Source: Amorphophallus konjac (taxonomy: Eukaryota; Streptophyta; Magnoliopsida; Alismatales; Araceae). From it: a DNA stretch of 64,000 nucleotides. Shown in pieces: positions 11,501 through 22,163 of this stretch. The notes beneath the pieces are model-generated. The model was not told where the DNA came from. It made no database searches and saw only the letters and a program-made list of their open reading frames with translations. The translations under genes were made by a program, and so were the position numbers. The stretch covers positions 76,819,247-76,883,246 of the forward strand of contig CM040128.1 of assembly GCA_022559845.1 (NCBI GenBank), read 5' to 3'. Each line of letters begins with the position of its first letter. Within the stretch, counting starts at the first letter, position 1.

Positions 11501-11875
11501 GGTTGGGGTTCCGCGGGATCTCTGCTGAGTCTCTGTTTTGGAGACTCATTCCCTGCTTTTCAGGTGTGGCGGTTCTTCCTCGAGGTTCGAGGGTGCGGAG
11601 CGGAGGTTCTCAGTTGCCAGCTTGCCGGGCCGAGTGTTCACTTGGCATGTGGTATGTTGTACTGCTTTAGACTGTACTTTCTGTTGGACTGGACTCTGTT
11701 GTAGCTGTAGTCATTCTTTCTTTCAGCTTGTCGTTGTTGGTTGTCCTGCTTTATTTCCTATTTCTTTGTGCCTCCACACTCCTTTTAGCCCTTTCGAGCC
11801 CTCCCGGCTCGTGGGCGGCGGTGCGAGTCTCGGGTTATCAGGCCTTCCCGGTAATCGGATTCTCGAGTCGTTACA
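8583..11875 (+). repeat. Tekay-1 3' LTR
   Basis: 3293 bp; collinear with the 5' LTR. TATA at 8812-8819. The palindromic array (9355-9840) has one additional ~32-bp unit near 9650-9690. Ends GTCGTTACA before TSD TATGG. Confidence 0.93.
9355..9840 (+). repeat. GTAACGCG palindrome array (3' LTR), one unit longer
   Basis: Same array as 3218-3670; the segment between GCGCGTGTAACGCG and TTTGTGTAACG is 76 bases here and 44 in the 5' LTR. Confidence 0.8.
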
Positions 11876-11880
11876 TATGG
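11876..11880 (+). repeat. Tekay-1 target-site duplication, right copy
   Basis: TATGG, identical to 2442-2446; LTR-E sequence resumes immediately. Confidence 0.92.
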
Positions 11881-12074
11881 TGTCGACACCTTGTGCATTC
11901 CAGAACACAAAAACCCAAAACAGAAGATCTGGACACTAGGTGTCGACACCAGGTGTCGACACCTGGTGTTCTGGCTTTCTGCCAGAACCAGGTTCAGGTA
12001 GGTGTCGACACCTCCTGGGCTTAGCTTCTGAAAATGAGTTCTGGATGCGGGTGTCGACTCCTGGTGTCGACACT
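11879..12074 (-). repeat. GGTGTCGACACC palindrome array in LTR-E U3
   Basis: Six copies of a 12-bp palindrome starting at 11879, 11939, 11952, 12001, 12050 and 12063; four are perfect and the last two each have one change. Two copies form close pairs 13 bp apart, with 49-60 bp between groups. Rejoining LTR-E places them several hundred bp upstream of its TATA box. Confidence 0.85.
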
Positions 12075-12939
12075 TACACCTGTAAAAAGCCCAGAGACCC
12101 ATTAAGCTAAAAATGAAAGCTCCAACTTCACCATGAGTTTTGGGATGATGAAAGAAGGTTGTGAGGAGTTCTTCCAACCTACAAAACATAAAGAGAAAAG
12201 TAGTTTTGCTTCAATGTTAATCTCACAAATCAACCCATTTCATTTCACCTTCTCTGATAGAACCATAAGTACTTGTGAAAGAGTTCGAAGCATCAGTCAC
12301 CATTGCATGATGCAACTAATTTGGAGTTAGGTAACAATCCACTCAAACCAATTTTTAGTCACATTGCATGCAAGCCACACATGTGTTGAATGCTTTGTTC
12401 AAGAATATGAAATCCAGTCCTTTTAAACAAGATTTAGCGAGGTTAAGTAACATGGTTAGAAGTCACTTCTAAAATACCATGATAGATTTGTTTGGCTATC
12501 TAAAGCGCTTGAGAACCCATTTACCCAACTCAAGATTAGAAGAGTATCACCATGGATTCCAATATAAATTCTTTCCTTGGAGTAATATTAACTTGCACTT
12601 TCTGGGAATGAACTCATAAGCAAGTTAATATTAAACCAACGAATCTGAAGATCCCAACTTCAACCCAATTCACCCACAAACCATTTCACAGCATTGAAGC
12701 CATATGATCAGAATAATAAGGAACCATCATTTATACATTCATGATATGCAAGAACCAGAGGAAGTCTTCAACTCCTCATGGGAATCAATTTGCTATGCAT
12801 TCACACAACACAAAGCCATGCAATCAATTTCAAATCCATAAGGACTTAACCATTCCACTGTAGTTCTTCTCAATTTAGTTGAGCAACCTGTAAGGTAAGA
12901 TTGCAATATGTGAGTACAAGAAGCAGCATCAAACGAACA
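12075..12939 (-). other. LTR-E U3, no gene
   Basis: AT-rich LTR sequence between the palindrome array and the LTR terminus. No coding potential; a repeated TTAATATTAA-type word occurs near 12590-12640. Confidence 0.6.
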
Positions 12940-13000
12940 CAATATATTGTAATCATCAAAACCATAATCAAAGATAGAGAGGGAGTGCACGAGCCAAATA

Positions 13001-13127
13001 GACTTCATAGAGGACAAGATAAATATAATTAGTTGCAAATAAGCTCATGGGACAAGTTTATCATTCTCTACTACGAGGCCTTTGGTCATAAAATAATTTA
13101 TAGTATAGGCATAAATAGACACTTGCC
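13001..13127. other. Short stretch between LTR-E and the SIRE-type element
   Basis: About 127 bp without recognisable content; could be flanking DNA of LTR-E. The last five bases, TTGCC, would be the left TSD of the SIRE element if its right end (outside the window) matches. Confidence 0.4.
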
Positions 13128-13370
13128 TGTTGAAAATCCCGACCTAGGCCATCACAAGAGGGAGGTGAATTGGGTCAAAAATAAATCACACCAATGACAA
13201 CTTTTTCAGACAAGCACGCACATTAAGCATACAACACATATGAAGAACGGGGGAAGGAGACAAGGAGGCAATCACATAAGGAGACACGGTGATTTTATGG
13301 TGTTTCGACACAATCTCTTGTTGTCCTACGTCCACTCCCCAAGAATGTCTCAAGTGTTCACTATAACCAG

Positions 13371-13531
13371 CTAGACATCAGGGTGCTAACTCACCTTACA
13401 ATTCGGCCGCTTGACATCAAGATGCAAGGTCACCTATCCACGCTAGACATCTAGGTGCTAGCTCACCTCAAACACCACTTGATATCAAGCTGCTAGCTCA
13501 CACATCATCTACTATACATAAAGGTGCTAAC
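13371..13531 (-). repeat. Palindromic unit array in SIRE LTR
   Basis: About five 33-39 bp units, each with one palindrome of the CTTGATATCAAG type (13478-13489, perfect; CTAGACATCTAG 13443-13454) followed by one of GGTGCTAGCTCACC type (13454-13467). The last unit is split by the MITE and resumes at 14218. Confidence 0.75.
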
Positions 13532-14217
13532 CAATGTTATCAGAAGCACACTGGACTGGCTGGTTAGAGCGGTCCGGCTGCCAATCGTCTAGGCACCAGT
13601 CGGATTAAGGCCGGTCCGATCTAATGCTAAAAAATCAGTCGAACCGGACGAACCGCGATTCGACTGGTGAATCGGTCCGACTTGGTTCACCCTTTAAATC
13701 AAAAAAATAAAAATAATATAAAAATATTTAGATATTCAAAATGATATTTATGTGTGAACAAAATTATCTTACTATTATTGATTTGTTGTTATTTATCATT
13801 TTATTTTAGATATATTTGAAGTTTAAAAGTTTAAAGATGTATAGATGTCAATTGTGAAGAGTGAAGACCAATGGAGTATTACAAAAATTTTAAGGTTAGT
13901 TTATTTAACCATGTTATTGTTATTTTTTTACTTGCATAGTTGCATAATCATGAATAATAATTATGCATGCATGTTTTTTTTATTTTGATCATTACATCTT
14001 ATTATCTTGGGCTATAGAATCATTGCTTCAAGTATAATATAATTTATTATATTGTTCAAACAAAATATAATATTTATATAGTTTTAAAATTTTATGACAT
14101 CATAATTATATTATGATGACATCACGGTCCAAACCGATTCGATTGAATGGTCCAACCAATTTGAACCAAATCAGCTCAATGGCCGATTCAAGTATCAATT
14201 CATTTCAGATAACATTG
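13532..14217. mobile_element. hAT-like MITE (686 bp)
   Basis: Terminal inverted repeats CAATGTTATC and GATAACATTG and a perfect 8-bp duplication GTGCTAAC (13524-13531 and 14218-14225), the TSD length of hAT elements. Subterminal GAACCGG/CCGGTTC-like words occur at both ends around an AT-rich core. No ORF. Confidence 0.9.
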
Positions 14218-14554
14218 GTGCTAACTCACCACCAAAAAATAAGATATAAAAGTGTTAGTTCACCTTTCAAACAAGGGTATGCGCTATGAATGAATTTCTT
14301 CCTCTTGGAGGAAGAACTCAATGAAACCCACAAGAAACCCACTCAAATACAATGAAAGAACCAAGAGAGAAAGGGTTTCTTGAAGACAAATCTGATTGGA
14401 AACAAATTGTAGTGGTTCCTTGAGTCAAACTTGTCAGAGAGGGCATATAGGAACACCTAGGGCTTGTAAATCGTCCCCAAAGAGAGTTGCAGTCTCTTTC
14501 CTTGATTTGATCTGTTCTAGGGCACCACCAACAGCCTAAAATGTTGTAGACACT

Positions 14555-14564
14555 CTATTTATAG
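14555..14564 (-). promoter_or_regulatory. TATA box of SIRE LTR
   Basis: Minus strand CTATAAATAG, upstream of leader and hairpin array. Confidence 0.6.
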
Positions 14565-14869
14565 AGGGGAATCTCCCACGAGCATCCCGATGCGATTTGG
14601 TTAGGATTCGAGCAAGATATGGCAAGTTAATGCAGTCGAACTTGTGTGGTTTTTACATAATAGGCTTCCTAGAAAAAAAAGGTTCTTTACAAGGGTATTG
14701 ACACCACTCTGGACACCACCTAGTCTGTCAGCTTTAAATGATCATAACTCTTTGTAGGGACCTCTTATCAAGGAGCTATTGGTCTTGTTTGAAAGAGCTC
14801 ATTGAGCACTACAACCTTACTGAAAGAATCATCACAAGAATCACTCGAAATCCCATTGAAATTTAACAT

Positions 14870-15770
14870 TATGAAGATTTGATTGTTGGATTTTCTCCCA
14901 ATTAAGATCCGACCGTTGGATTTAACTTAAATCAAGATTTGGCCATTCGATCTTACTCCAGATTAAAATCTGATAGTCAGATTTAAGTTTGCTCAAGATC
15001 TGATTATTGAATTTATGTTTGATCAAGATTCGACCATTGGATTAATTTACTCTCGATCAAAATCTAATCACTGGATTTAAGTTTGATCGAAATCTTACCG
15101 TTAGATTTAAATCTGATCAAGATTTGAAAGTTAGATTGGCTTCCAATCAAGATCCGATTATTAGATTTAAGTTCCGATTAAGATCTGACCATGGATTTAC
15201 TCCCGATTAAGCTTCGACCTTTGGATAATTTAAGTTATATCAAGATCCAATCATTAAATTTTACTCCTGATCAAAATCTGACTATTAGATTTAAGTTTGA
15301 TCTATTCGACCGTTGGATGTAAGTTTGGTCAAGATTCGACCGTTATAGTTAAGTTTGATCAAGATCTGACCGTTGGATTTACTTCCTATCTAAAGCTGAC
15401 CAAGATCTGATCGTTGAATTTATTTATTTTTCAATAGGTTCAATCATTGAATTTCCTCTTGATTTAAAGATGATCAAGATCCTACCGTTAGAATTGCTCT
15501 CGATCTAAAACTCATCAAGATCTCACAGTTGAATTTACTTCGAATCAAAATCTGATCGTTGGATTTAAATTTGATCAAGATCTGAGTGTTGGAATTACTT
15601 CCGATCTAAAGTTGATCAAGATCTGACCATTGGATTTACTCTTGATCTAAATCTGACTATTGGATTTAAGTTTGATTAAGATCCAACCATTTAGATTTAC
15701 TTTCGATCTAAATCTGATCAAAATCCGATCGTTGGATTTCTTCCAGATCGAAATCTAATCAAAATCCAGA
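14870..15770 (-). repeat. Degenerate tandem repeat built on GATC and CCGTTGGATTT words
   Basis: About 900 bp of diverged units roughly 35-55 bp long (variants of AAGATCTGACCGTTGGATTT alternating with AAGTTTGATC). It sits in U3, upstream of the TATA box on the minus strand. The word AACGGTCGGAT also appears at 23331 in an unrelated insert. Confidence 0.75.
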
Positions 15771-16199
15771 TGGTGGGTAGATATTTTTATAATTTGTGAT
15801 GGACAAAATTCTGTCGCTAATCTGTCTCTATATTTTGCGACGGATCTTCTTCCGTCGCTAATCCATCTCTAAAGTATAAGAATTTTTGTGATAGATAGTT
15901 GTTCGTTGCTAATCCGTCTTTATTTTTACGAGGGGCATATTTCCTAGCTAATCTGTCACAAAAGTTTTTGGGTTGGAAATAATTTGCCGCTATTACGTGG
16001 CTAAATTTGCGATGGAAGATTTCCATCGCAAACTTCATCATAAATTTGTAATGAAAATATTTCATTACTAATACGTCTCAAATAACACCCAAATTCCAAT
16101 GTTGAGATGTATTTTCTTTCCGCCGCTAATTTTTCGCCATTTTGCGATGGAAGAATCCATCGTAAAAATTCATTGCTAATGGCACTTTTTCTTGTGGTG
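15770..16199. mobile_element. CACTA-like remnant in SIRE 3' LTR
   Basis: The right end reads CACTTTTTCTTGTGGTG, the complement of a CACTA terminus with one change, and the interior carries repeated GCGACGGA/TCCGTCGC subterminal-style words on both strands. The left terminus is not found, so the left coordinate is approximate. Confidence 0.55.
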
Positions 16200-16294
16200 C
16201 TTTAACTCAAACCCTAAACACACTTGAGCAACCCAATAGATAACATTGGTTAAGGGTTTTCTTATCATCAAAATCAAATGGAGAGATCTTAACA

Positions 16295-16308
16295 ATCTCT
16301 CTCTTTTT
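16295..16308 (-). promoter_or_regulatory. SIRE-type polypurine tract
   Basis: Minus strand AAAAAGAGAGAGAT immediately before the LTR start TGTTAAG. Confidence 0.75.
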
Positions 16309-18499
16309 GTTGATGACAAAACTCCATTAATAAAAGTAATGACAATGGCAAAATTAAAAGGTACAAATGACAACTAAAACACAAGCAATGCATATTAATA
16401 TGAAGCACATAGATAAATGGATAATGGCAAGCAACCACCTATATATGAACTATTCCTCAAAAGCAACTACTCCTCCCCCTGTCAACTACTCCTCGTGAAC
16501 TCCCCAAACAAGCAAAACCAACTACTCCCAATGACTTAAAACACCAAAACTGCTCCCCTTTTTTGTCGTCATCAAATAGGGTGTGAAATATAGGGGCAAC
16601 ATTCTCAAAAGATACATATAGTTAAAAGAAAGAATAAGACACTAGATAATAAAATGATGAACAAAGAGGAATAACAAGAAAGGCAATGGAACCCAAGTGA
16701 CATGGATAGTAAGGTGAATCTGCAACTATGGAAACTTAGTTCTTTCAAACTTCTTCCGAATCCAGCCAACATCGATCCAAATGATATTGACGTCAAGAGA
16801 GATATCCTGAAGCTAAGTTGTAACCTCATTTTGAAACTAATCTTGAGCTTCATGAAACTCTATAATCTAGGCAAGATAGCCATCTACTTCAGCATGAAAA
16901 AATTACAAGTATTTGGATACATCAAGCAACATCCGATAGGTTTGGACAGAATAATCATGAGACATATCATACTACTCTCCCTGAACATATGCACATTGTT
17001 GACTAGGTGGCGATAATTCAACTTGAACAAATTCTTCCTTGATAATTCTCAAGTGATGATTGTTTGAAGAGTATTTCCCAACAACTTCATAACGAAGAGC
17101 ACAAGTTTATAGCCCATCCTTTAAGCATAAGTAGATAAGTTGCAATTGGAGCCTAGTAACTCCACCAAGGTTCCTGTGTCGTGAATAGATTGTGTGACAG
17201 ACCGACAAATGAAAGAAGTTGTGCAGAGGTCGAAACTAATGTCAAGAGATGTAAATGGATCGGGTTCGGCTCGGGTAGCTCAATACCATACCCTATCCGT
17301 GAAAATTATATAAATATCATACTCAGATAGTACCCTATTATTTTCGCGGGTATGGATACGGATATATCCGTCACGGATATGGATATACCCGCGGATATCC
17401 GTATCCATCCATAAAACATCAGTCTATATCCACATCTAAGAAAATGTGAGATTTATGAGAATTAGAAAATTAGAAATTCGGTCAATTCTTTCCTTTCTAA
17501 AGTAATTTTTATGTTTTATAAAAATATCCTTACAATTTTAGTAAGAAGTCTAAACTTACAAACTCAACAAGACGGGCAACGGGTTAAGTTCATGTCAAAA
17601 TCATAGGCCTAACATGCACAATAAATTATTAAGAGCGGGTTCGGATCAGGTATAGATTCGGGTGCACTAAATCCATACCCTATCCGAATATGAAACGGGT
17701 ATTTTAAACATATCTGAACTCGAATCCATATCCATATATTCGGGTATTATCCGACTCACCACGGGTCGGGTGACGCGAGTAAACAGATTTCCAGATGTTT
17801 TTGACATCCCTGATTGACATTAAGCTCTTGCATTCGATAGACATCATTACATTCTGCTGCACGATGAAGAGAAATTTGAATAGTTGATGTAGAATATACT
17901 TTCCAATTTTATGAATTTCTTGAATATCACACAACAACTCTTTGGTTACTAAATTCTGCACTCCATTCATAAACACAGTGGCACCGTCCCCTTATCACAT
18001 GCTATATTAGCATAAATATGCTGGACTAAATAGTATATATTTGTAGCTCCAAAATAAAAAATGAAATTCAATCCATAATATCAAAATAAGAAAAGAGATT
18101 AACCCCATTTGCAGAAAAATACTTAGCATCAATGTTGTGGCCCGTAAAAACAATTTGAGAACGCAAGTCTTGAGTAAAGCATAAGACAACCATCTTTGTA
18201 GGAAAATATTGAATATCAAGAGTGGGGTCGAAGGGGTTGGAGCTTTCTCAAGGCATTTGGAGTGGTGCTTGTGCAAGCTTGTGGCACCCTCACGTCGCCT
18301 AGACCGTCATTCTGAGGTAGAACCTGACTCCAGAACATCTCTCTTTGTCACGTAGTGGAGCCATAGTTGAGTAAGATGGAGTTGGCCAAAGACAAAACAA
18401 GAAGATAAAAGAGAGGCCTAAGGAGAAGGCTGCGGTATAGAGAGAGAGCAATGGTGTGATTAAAGAAAAAATGGCAACATGAAGGAGAGGCTTGTAGCT
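16309..18499 (-). pseudogene. Decayed SIRE 3' internal region (post-pol / env-like position)
   Basis: In SIRE-type elements the stretch between pol and the 3' LTR may hold an extra ORF of unclear, sometimes envelope-like, function. Here the minus strand shows only disrupted frames. A hydrophilic stretch around 17160-16680 reads as acidic/helical segments broken by stops, and an AAAAAAGGGGAGCAG purine block lies near 16560, as in related elements. Two hydrophobic fragments (18502-18299, 18276-18007) are short and unrecognised. I find no reverse transcriptase YVDD motif or RNase H. The MITE-like insert at 17243-17812 interrupts it. The function of the intact ancestor cannot be inferred. Confidence 0.45.
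17243..17812. mobile_element. MITE-like element with GGGTTCGG / CCCGACCC ends
   Basis: Ends CAAGAGATGT and ACATCCCTG form an imperfect inverted repeat. The interior has GGGTATGGATACGGATATATCC-type inverted words (17361-17400 region) and CGGGTCGGGTGACGC near the right end, a common layout for plant hAT MITEs. The flanks ACTAATGT/ATTGACAT agree at only 4 of 8 positions, so the TSD is unproven. Confidence 0.55.
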
Positions 18500-19201
18500 C
18501 ACATGGAGGACAAAAATATCATTTTTTTCATATATATATAGATGAAAGGCAATGGTGATGACACTGGTGCAGGCGTCAACTTAATATGGATAAAACTTAA
18601 GGAGAAATCAATGGACAACGACTTTGGAATTTAATCCAGTGACTCTTTGCATATCATTTACTAGAATTATACCCCAAATTGATGTGCACAACCCTTGAAT
18701 TTGATGAAATTTGGTTAGTTAAAGAGCACATCCTCAATTCTGGGCGAAAGGGTTATAAAATAATTTGTACTAAACAACATAGTAAAAATATTGGACAATT
18801 GATGCACAATATCAATGAATTTTAAAATGATGCCAATTTTTTGAAACATGATCACACAAAAAATAGCATTGAATCTCAATGAGCTTAGTGTGTAAGCGTT
18901 GGATTGGACTTTTAGAAAGATTGAATGAATTCCTATTACCACACAAAATCAACTTAATGAAATCATCAAAATCACAACGATGTCATTTTTTTGCTTATTA
19001 CCGAAATTCTTAGTTCCCATTAGACTAAACAAATTAATATAAGGTAAGTGCAAAGATCTTGAGGTTAAAGCGACATTTAGATCTTAACAAAAAAAATATT
19101 TTTCTTATCTCTTACATACACATCACAAATCATGTTCAATTCAAACTTACCCTTGGCAGCTCATGAAATAGATCACTTTTGAACTGTTTGGAGAGAATAT
19201 T
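18500..19201 (-). pseudogene. SIRE integrase relic (part 2, after Tekay-2 insertion)
   Basis: Read on the minus strand from 19201, the sequence continues the pre-integrase/integrase start seen at 33422-33494. Residues resembling LSKQF and HELP stand where SIRE integrases have their linker, followed by a lysine-rich stretch. Further on the match fades into AT-rich sequence with many stops, and the catalytic D,D-35-E triad is not recognisable. In an intact element this enzyme would join the cDNA to the chromosome. Confidence comes mainly from the join across the Tekay-2 TSD, not from this segment alone. Confidence 0.5.
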
Positions 19202-22014
19202 TGTAATGTCCCCGGGTTCTCATATCGTATTTCTACGGTTTGCGAATCGTGTCCGTATTGATTTTAGACTTTAATATTGAATCTTCGAACCCTTAGATGG
19301 TACGTACGTGAATTATTTTGGATCTGTGGTGGCGCGTGGAGCGGCCTAGCTTTTTCCTGTAATTTTTCTGGGTCAGAATGTATTTTTGGGGGTTTTTCTA
19401 GAGTTATTGGAAATTTTCTAAATAGAATGAAAAAAAGAAAATAAATAAAATTTCTTTTATTAAACTCCCTCCCCCTCATTTCTCTCCCTCACTCTCGTAA
19501 CCCTTCGCCCCCATTCTCGTTCTCTCCCTCTCACTCTCACGTCTCTTCCTCTCTCCCTCTTCTCCTCCGACGATCGACATGGAGGATTTGTGGGTGAGAC
19601 AGAGGGTAGCGCAGGCGACGAGCGGTGAGGACCGGAGCATGGAATGGGAGGCTACATCGGGGAAAGGAGTTTTTGAGTTTTTGAAAAGAACCAGTCGTGG
19701 AACGAAGTGATTTCGGCGTGGATCGACCCCGAACTTGCGTGGTTTCTTCGGAAAAGGTAGGGGGACGGATCCCTGACCTTTGTACTTTAGTTCCCCGTGA
19801 TTTCGTGCCGATTAAAGTGAGTTTGAGTGGGCTGACGATTCTATCGATTCGGGCTGCGTTCTTTGATTTGATCGCTAGATTTCTAGCTAATGGAATGTCG
19901 GGATGTGATTCCCCTCGATTTGGTTGGAGTTTTTTTGCAATTTGAGGCCGGGATGAGGTTGAATGCGTTATGTGGAGTGGCATGGTTGTGTCTGGGGCAA
20001 TTGAGGGAATCTGCCATTTTTATGATCGTTTTTGTGTTCTTTTGAGTCCTTCCGGTGTGTGGAAGGTAGAGGGGTCATTTTTTGTATTTTTCCCTTCGTA
20101 CGAGACGAACGGGGTGTGGAACAGACGAATTCACGTTGGTTCGCCAAGGTCCGGATCGTAAATAAGAACACGGTCACCTCCCCAACCGCGTTCAGCTTCT
20201 CGATAGTGAACGCGGCGTGAACAGGCACTGCGTTCACTTTAGGGGCACTGGAAAGGCGGTTCATTGATGCAATCGAGCGACAAACCGCGTCTATGGTGGT
20301 CCCAGTCCTCTGGCCGACCGCGATCACCTTAACACGGCGGGACCCCCAACCGCATTACCAGGTGGTCGACCAATCGGGATGGTCGGTCGACCGACCCATC
20401 CTTGGTAGGTCGACCCGACCCTGGCAGGTCGACCGACCTGTGGTTCAGGTCGACCGACCAGTTGTCCAGGTCGACCAGGATGAGGGCTTTTCAACCCGTT
20501 TGAGTCCTGTGAATGGGTTTTCACCTCGGAACATAGAAATTAATAATAAATTCACATAAACACAAGAAAATTGGGCCATTTCGGCCTTGTAAGGGCAGCG
20601 GTCGCCCGAGAATGGATTCACATAGTATGAGATTTATGAATTTCCCATGGTGGGTTTGGTCGTATACACATAGCTTAGTTTCCACGTGGCTTGCGGGCCC
20701 GTGGTGGGTTATATACCACGTGAGTCCTGTGACCGCAGTGGGTAATCCCTGTGTAAGTTTAGTGGGCTGGTATCCACTAGTTTCCGTCATCCAATCGTGG
20801 GTAATTTTATTAGCACCCCGTTGTATTATACCGTTATTTACGGTAGTTTGCCTGTGTATGAACGCCCATTCTCATAATTTCCACGAGAATGCAGAGGTTA
20901 GTGCTTTACTGTTTCACTGCCTGGAGGGCATGTCGCAATTGGACCGGGCGAGAGCGCCTCGTGTGTACAACGCTCCTTGTAGAGGCAAGATCGTTTGAGC
21001 GTATGTACCTTGGTTAGCACAAGTGTACGTTGCTGATGGGTGTTGTGGCTCGTACCTCGTGTCAGGCTGTAGGACACGATCGTGCTATTGGGTGCAGAGG
21101 TACGGATCCTAGCTAGTCTCAAGGTGTGGTGTGTGTGTGTCTCTTCTACTCCTCCCGAGACTTGGGTGTGAGTAGTGTGCGCGCATATGATACCTTGGCA
21201 CAGTATAAGACATCAGTGGATGAATCTAGCCTTGTTGTGTATACTTGAGTAACGGACCCCATGTCGGTAAGGTTGAGTTACCGACAGCATTGTCATTGGC
21301 CCTTCTGGCAGACGGGCTAGTGTCACCCTATGTGTAGGGCGTGGTTCTCTCATTGGTCCTACCTCAAGATCGAGGTTTACCAGTGTCTAGATGTCCTCCT
21401 GAGGGTGGAGGTTTCACGTATGGCCGCGTGGCCTTATTAGAGGCTCCATCAGCGAAGACAGGTTGTTACGAATGCGAGAGTAAGGTAGCGTAGAGGCTTC
21501 GTCGTTCCTCCGCTTACCGTTCTTGTTGTTCCCGCCACTGTTGTTTACTGTTGTTATTTTACTATTGTTGTTTATTATTGTTACTGTGGTTACTGCTCAC
21601 CATTTTCATTGTGGTGGGGATCTGAGGGACCCCTACTGAGCCAATGAGATGAGGCTCACTCCCTACTTTTTCAGGTGCAGCACTTCTCCTCGAGGTGGTG
21701 TGCCTCGGTCGGAGAACTTTTAGCAGCCAGCTTGCCAATGCCAGGGTATGCCCCATAGTAGGGTACGTTTCCTTTCTAGTTGACTGTACTTGTGGGCTGG
21801 ACTCTGTAGTTATGTTGTTTGATATAAAATGTAATTTTATTTTTGCCAAATTAGTTGATTAATTCTTTAAATTAATTTCATGTAATTATTTTAAATTTAA
21901 ATGCATAATCACAACACTCCAAATAACCCTTCTGAGCTTTCTAGCTCATGGGTGGCGGCGTAGGATCCGAATGGTATCGGGTTTGACTCGGCATCCAGAT
22001 CTTGGGTCGTTACA
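19202..22014 (+). repeat. Tekay-2 5' LTR
   Basis: 2813 bp. CT-rich initiator-like tract at 19460-19565, GCGGTC/GACCGC words at 20160-20350, and six GTCGAC palindromes at 20365-20475. A GAGCC/GGCTC inverted repeat (21638-21658) precedes the TTTTTCAGGTG word also found in Tekay-1. Confidence 0.88.
20361..20478 (+). repeat. Six GTCGAC palindromes spaced about 21 bp
   Basis: GTCGAC starts at 20365, 20386, 20409, 20428, 20449 and 20470: spacings 21, 23, 19, 21, 21. Flanks vary (GGTCGACC, CGGTCGACCG). Confidence 0.9.
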
Positions 22015-22016
22015 GA

Positions 22017-22027
22017 TGGTATCAGAG
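22017..22027 (+). promoter_or_regulatory. Tekay-2 primer-binding site
   Basis: TGGTATCAGAG, two bases after LTR end; initiator-Met type. Confidence 0.9.
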
Positions 22028-22163
22028 TGTGGTTGTGAAAATGTATGGGAATTCGAAATGATTGCATTGTCCAAGAGTCTAGAGAGTCCATTACAGTCGG
22101 CAGTTGGCTTATGGTGCCTTGTTTTATTCACCCCCTTATTTTCTGTGTTCGTGTTAAGGGTTA

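Larger units (their letters stand above)
2447..11875 (+). mobile_element. Tekay-1: complete but coding-less Tekay/Del-type gypsy LTR retrotransposon
   Basis: A 9429-bp element with TG...CA termini, two long LTRs (3259 and 3293 bp), a Met-type PBS, a polypurine tract and a 5-bp TSD. The internal region is only 2877 bp and has no recognisable protease, RT, RNase H or integrase, so mobilisation would have needed proteins from a relative. LTR start TGTAATGCCCC, LTR end GTCGTTACA, and the motif TTTCGAGGATGAAATTC before the PPT are hallmarks of Tekay/Del chromoviruses. The LTRs differ by a few bases per hundred by eye plus one 32-bp unit, so the insertion is the youngest large event on the left side. 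Confidence 0.92.
1..13000 (-). mobile_element. LTR-E: copia-type LTR, minus strand, split by a LINE and Tekay-1; left end outside window
   Basis: Read on the minus strand, this LTR starts near 13000 and runs left past the window edge. Removing the LINE with one TSD copy (1206-2427) and Tekay-1 with one TSD copy (2447-11880) leaves about 2.3 kb. Its first ~60 bases (12940-13000) resemble the start of LTR-D at 33500, sharing a CTCCCTC block and a TTTTGATGAT block. In transcription order it holds GGTGTCGACACC palindromes (11879-12074), a TATA box (655-664), a purine-rich stretch (about 600 down to 410) and a hairpin array (306 down to 9). The outer end reads TA rather than TG. No coding sequence is visible; a short basic reading frame around 410-540 is not recognisable. 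Copia assignment is by resemblance to LTR-D and neighbouring LTRs. Confidence 0.7.
13128..16294 (-). repeat. SIRE-type 3' LTR (carries two DNA transposon insertions)
   Basis: TG...CA on the plus strand (TGTTGAAAAT to CTTAACA). The first ~350 bp match the 5' LTR at 42537-42812. Reading minus: U3 with a GATC/CCGTTGGATTT repeat field (15770-14870), TATA 14564-14555, a leader, a hairpin array near 13531-13371 (interrupted by the MITE), then a conserved U5 block (GTGGACGTAGG at about 13335, AAACACCATAAAATC at about 13310). Without the insertions it would be about 2 kb. Confidence 0.8.

Noticed and set aside
14805..14820. CACTACAA as the left end of the CACTA-like remnant
   Set aside because: Lacks the AGAAAA continuation and matching subterminal words; likely chance.
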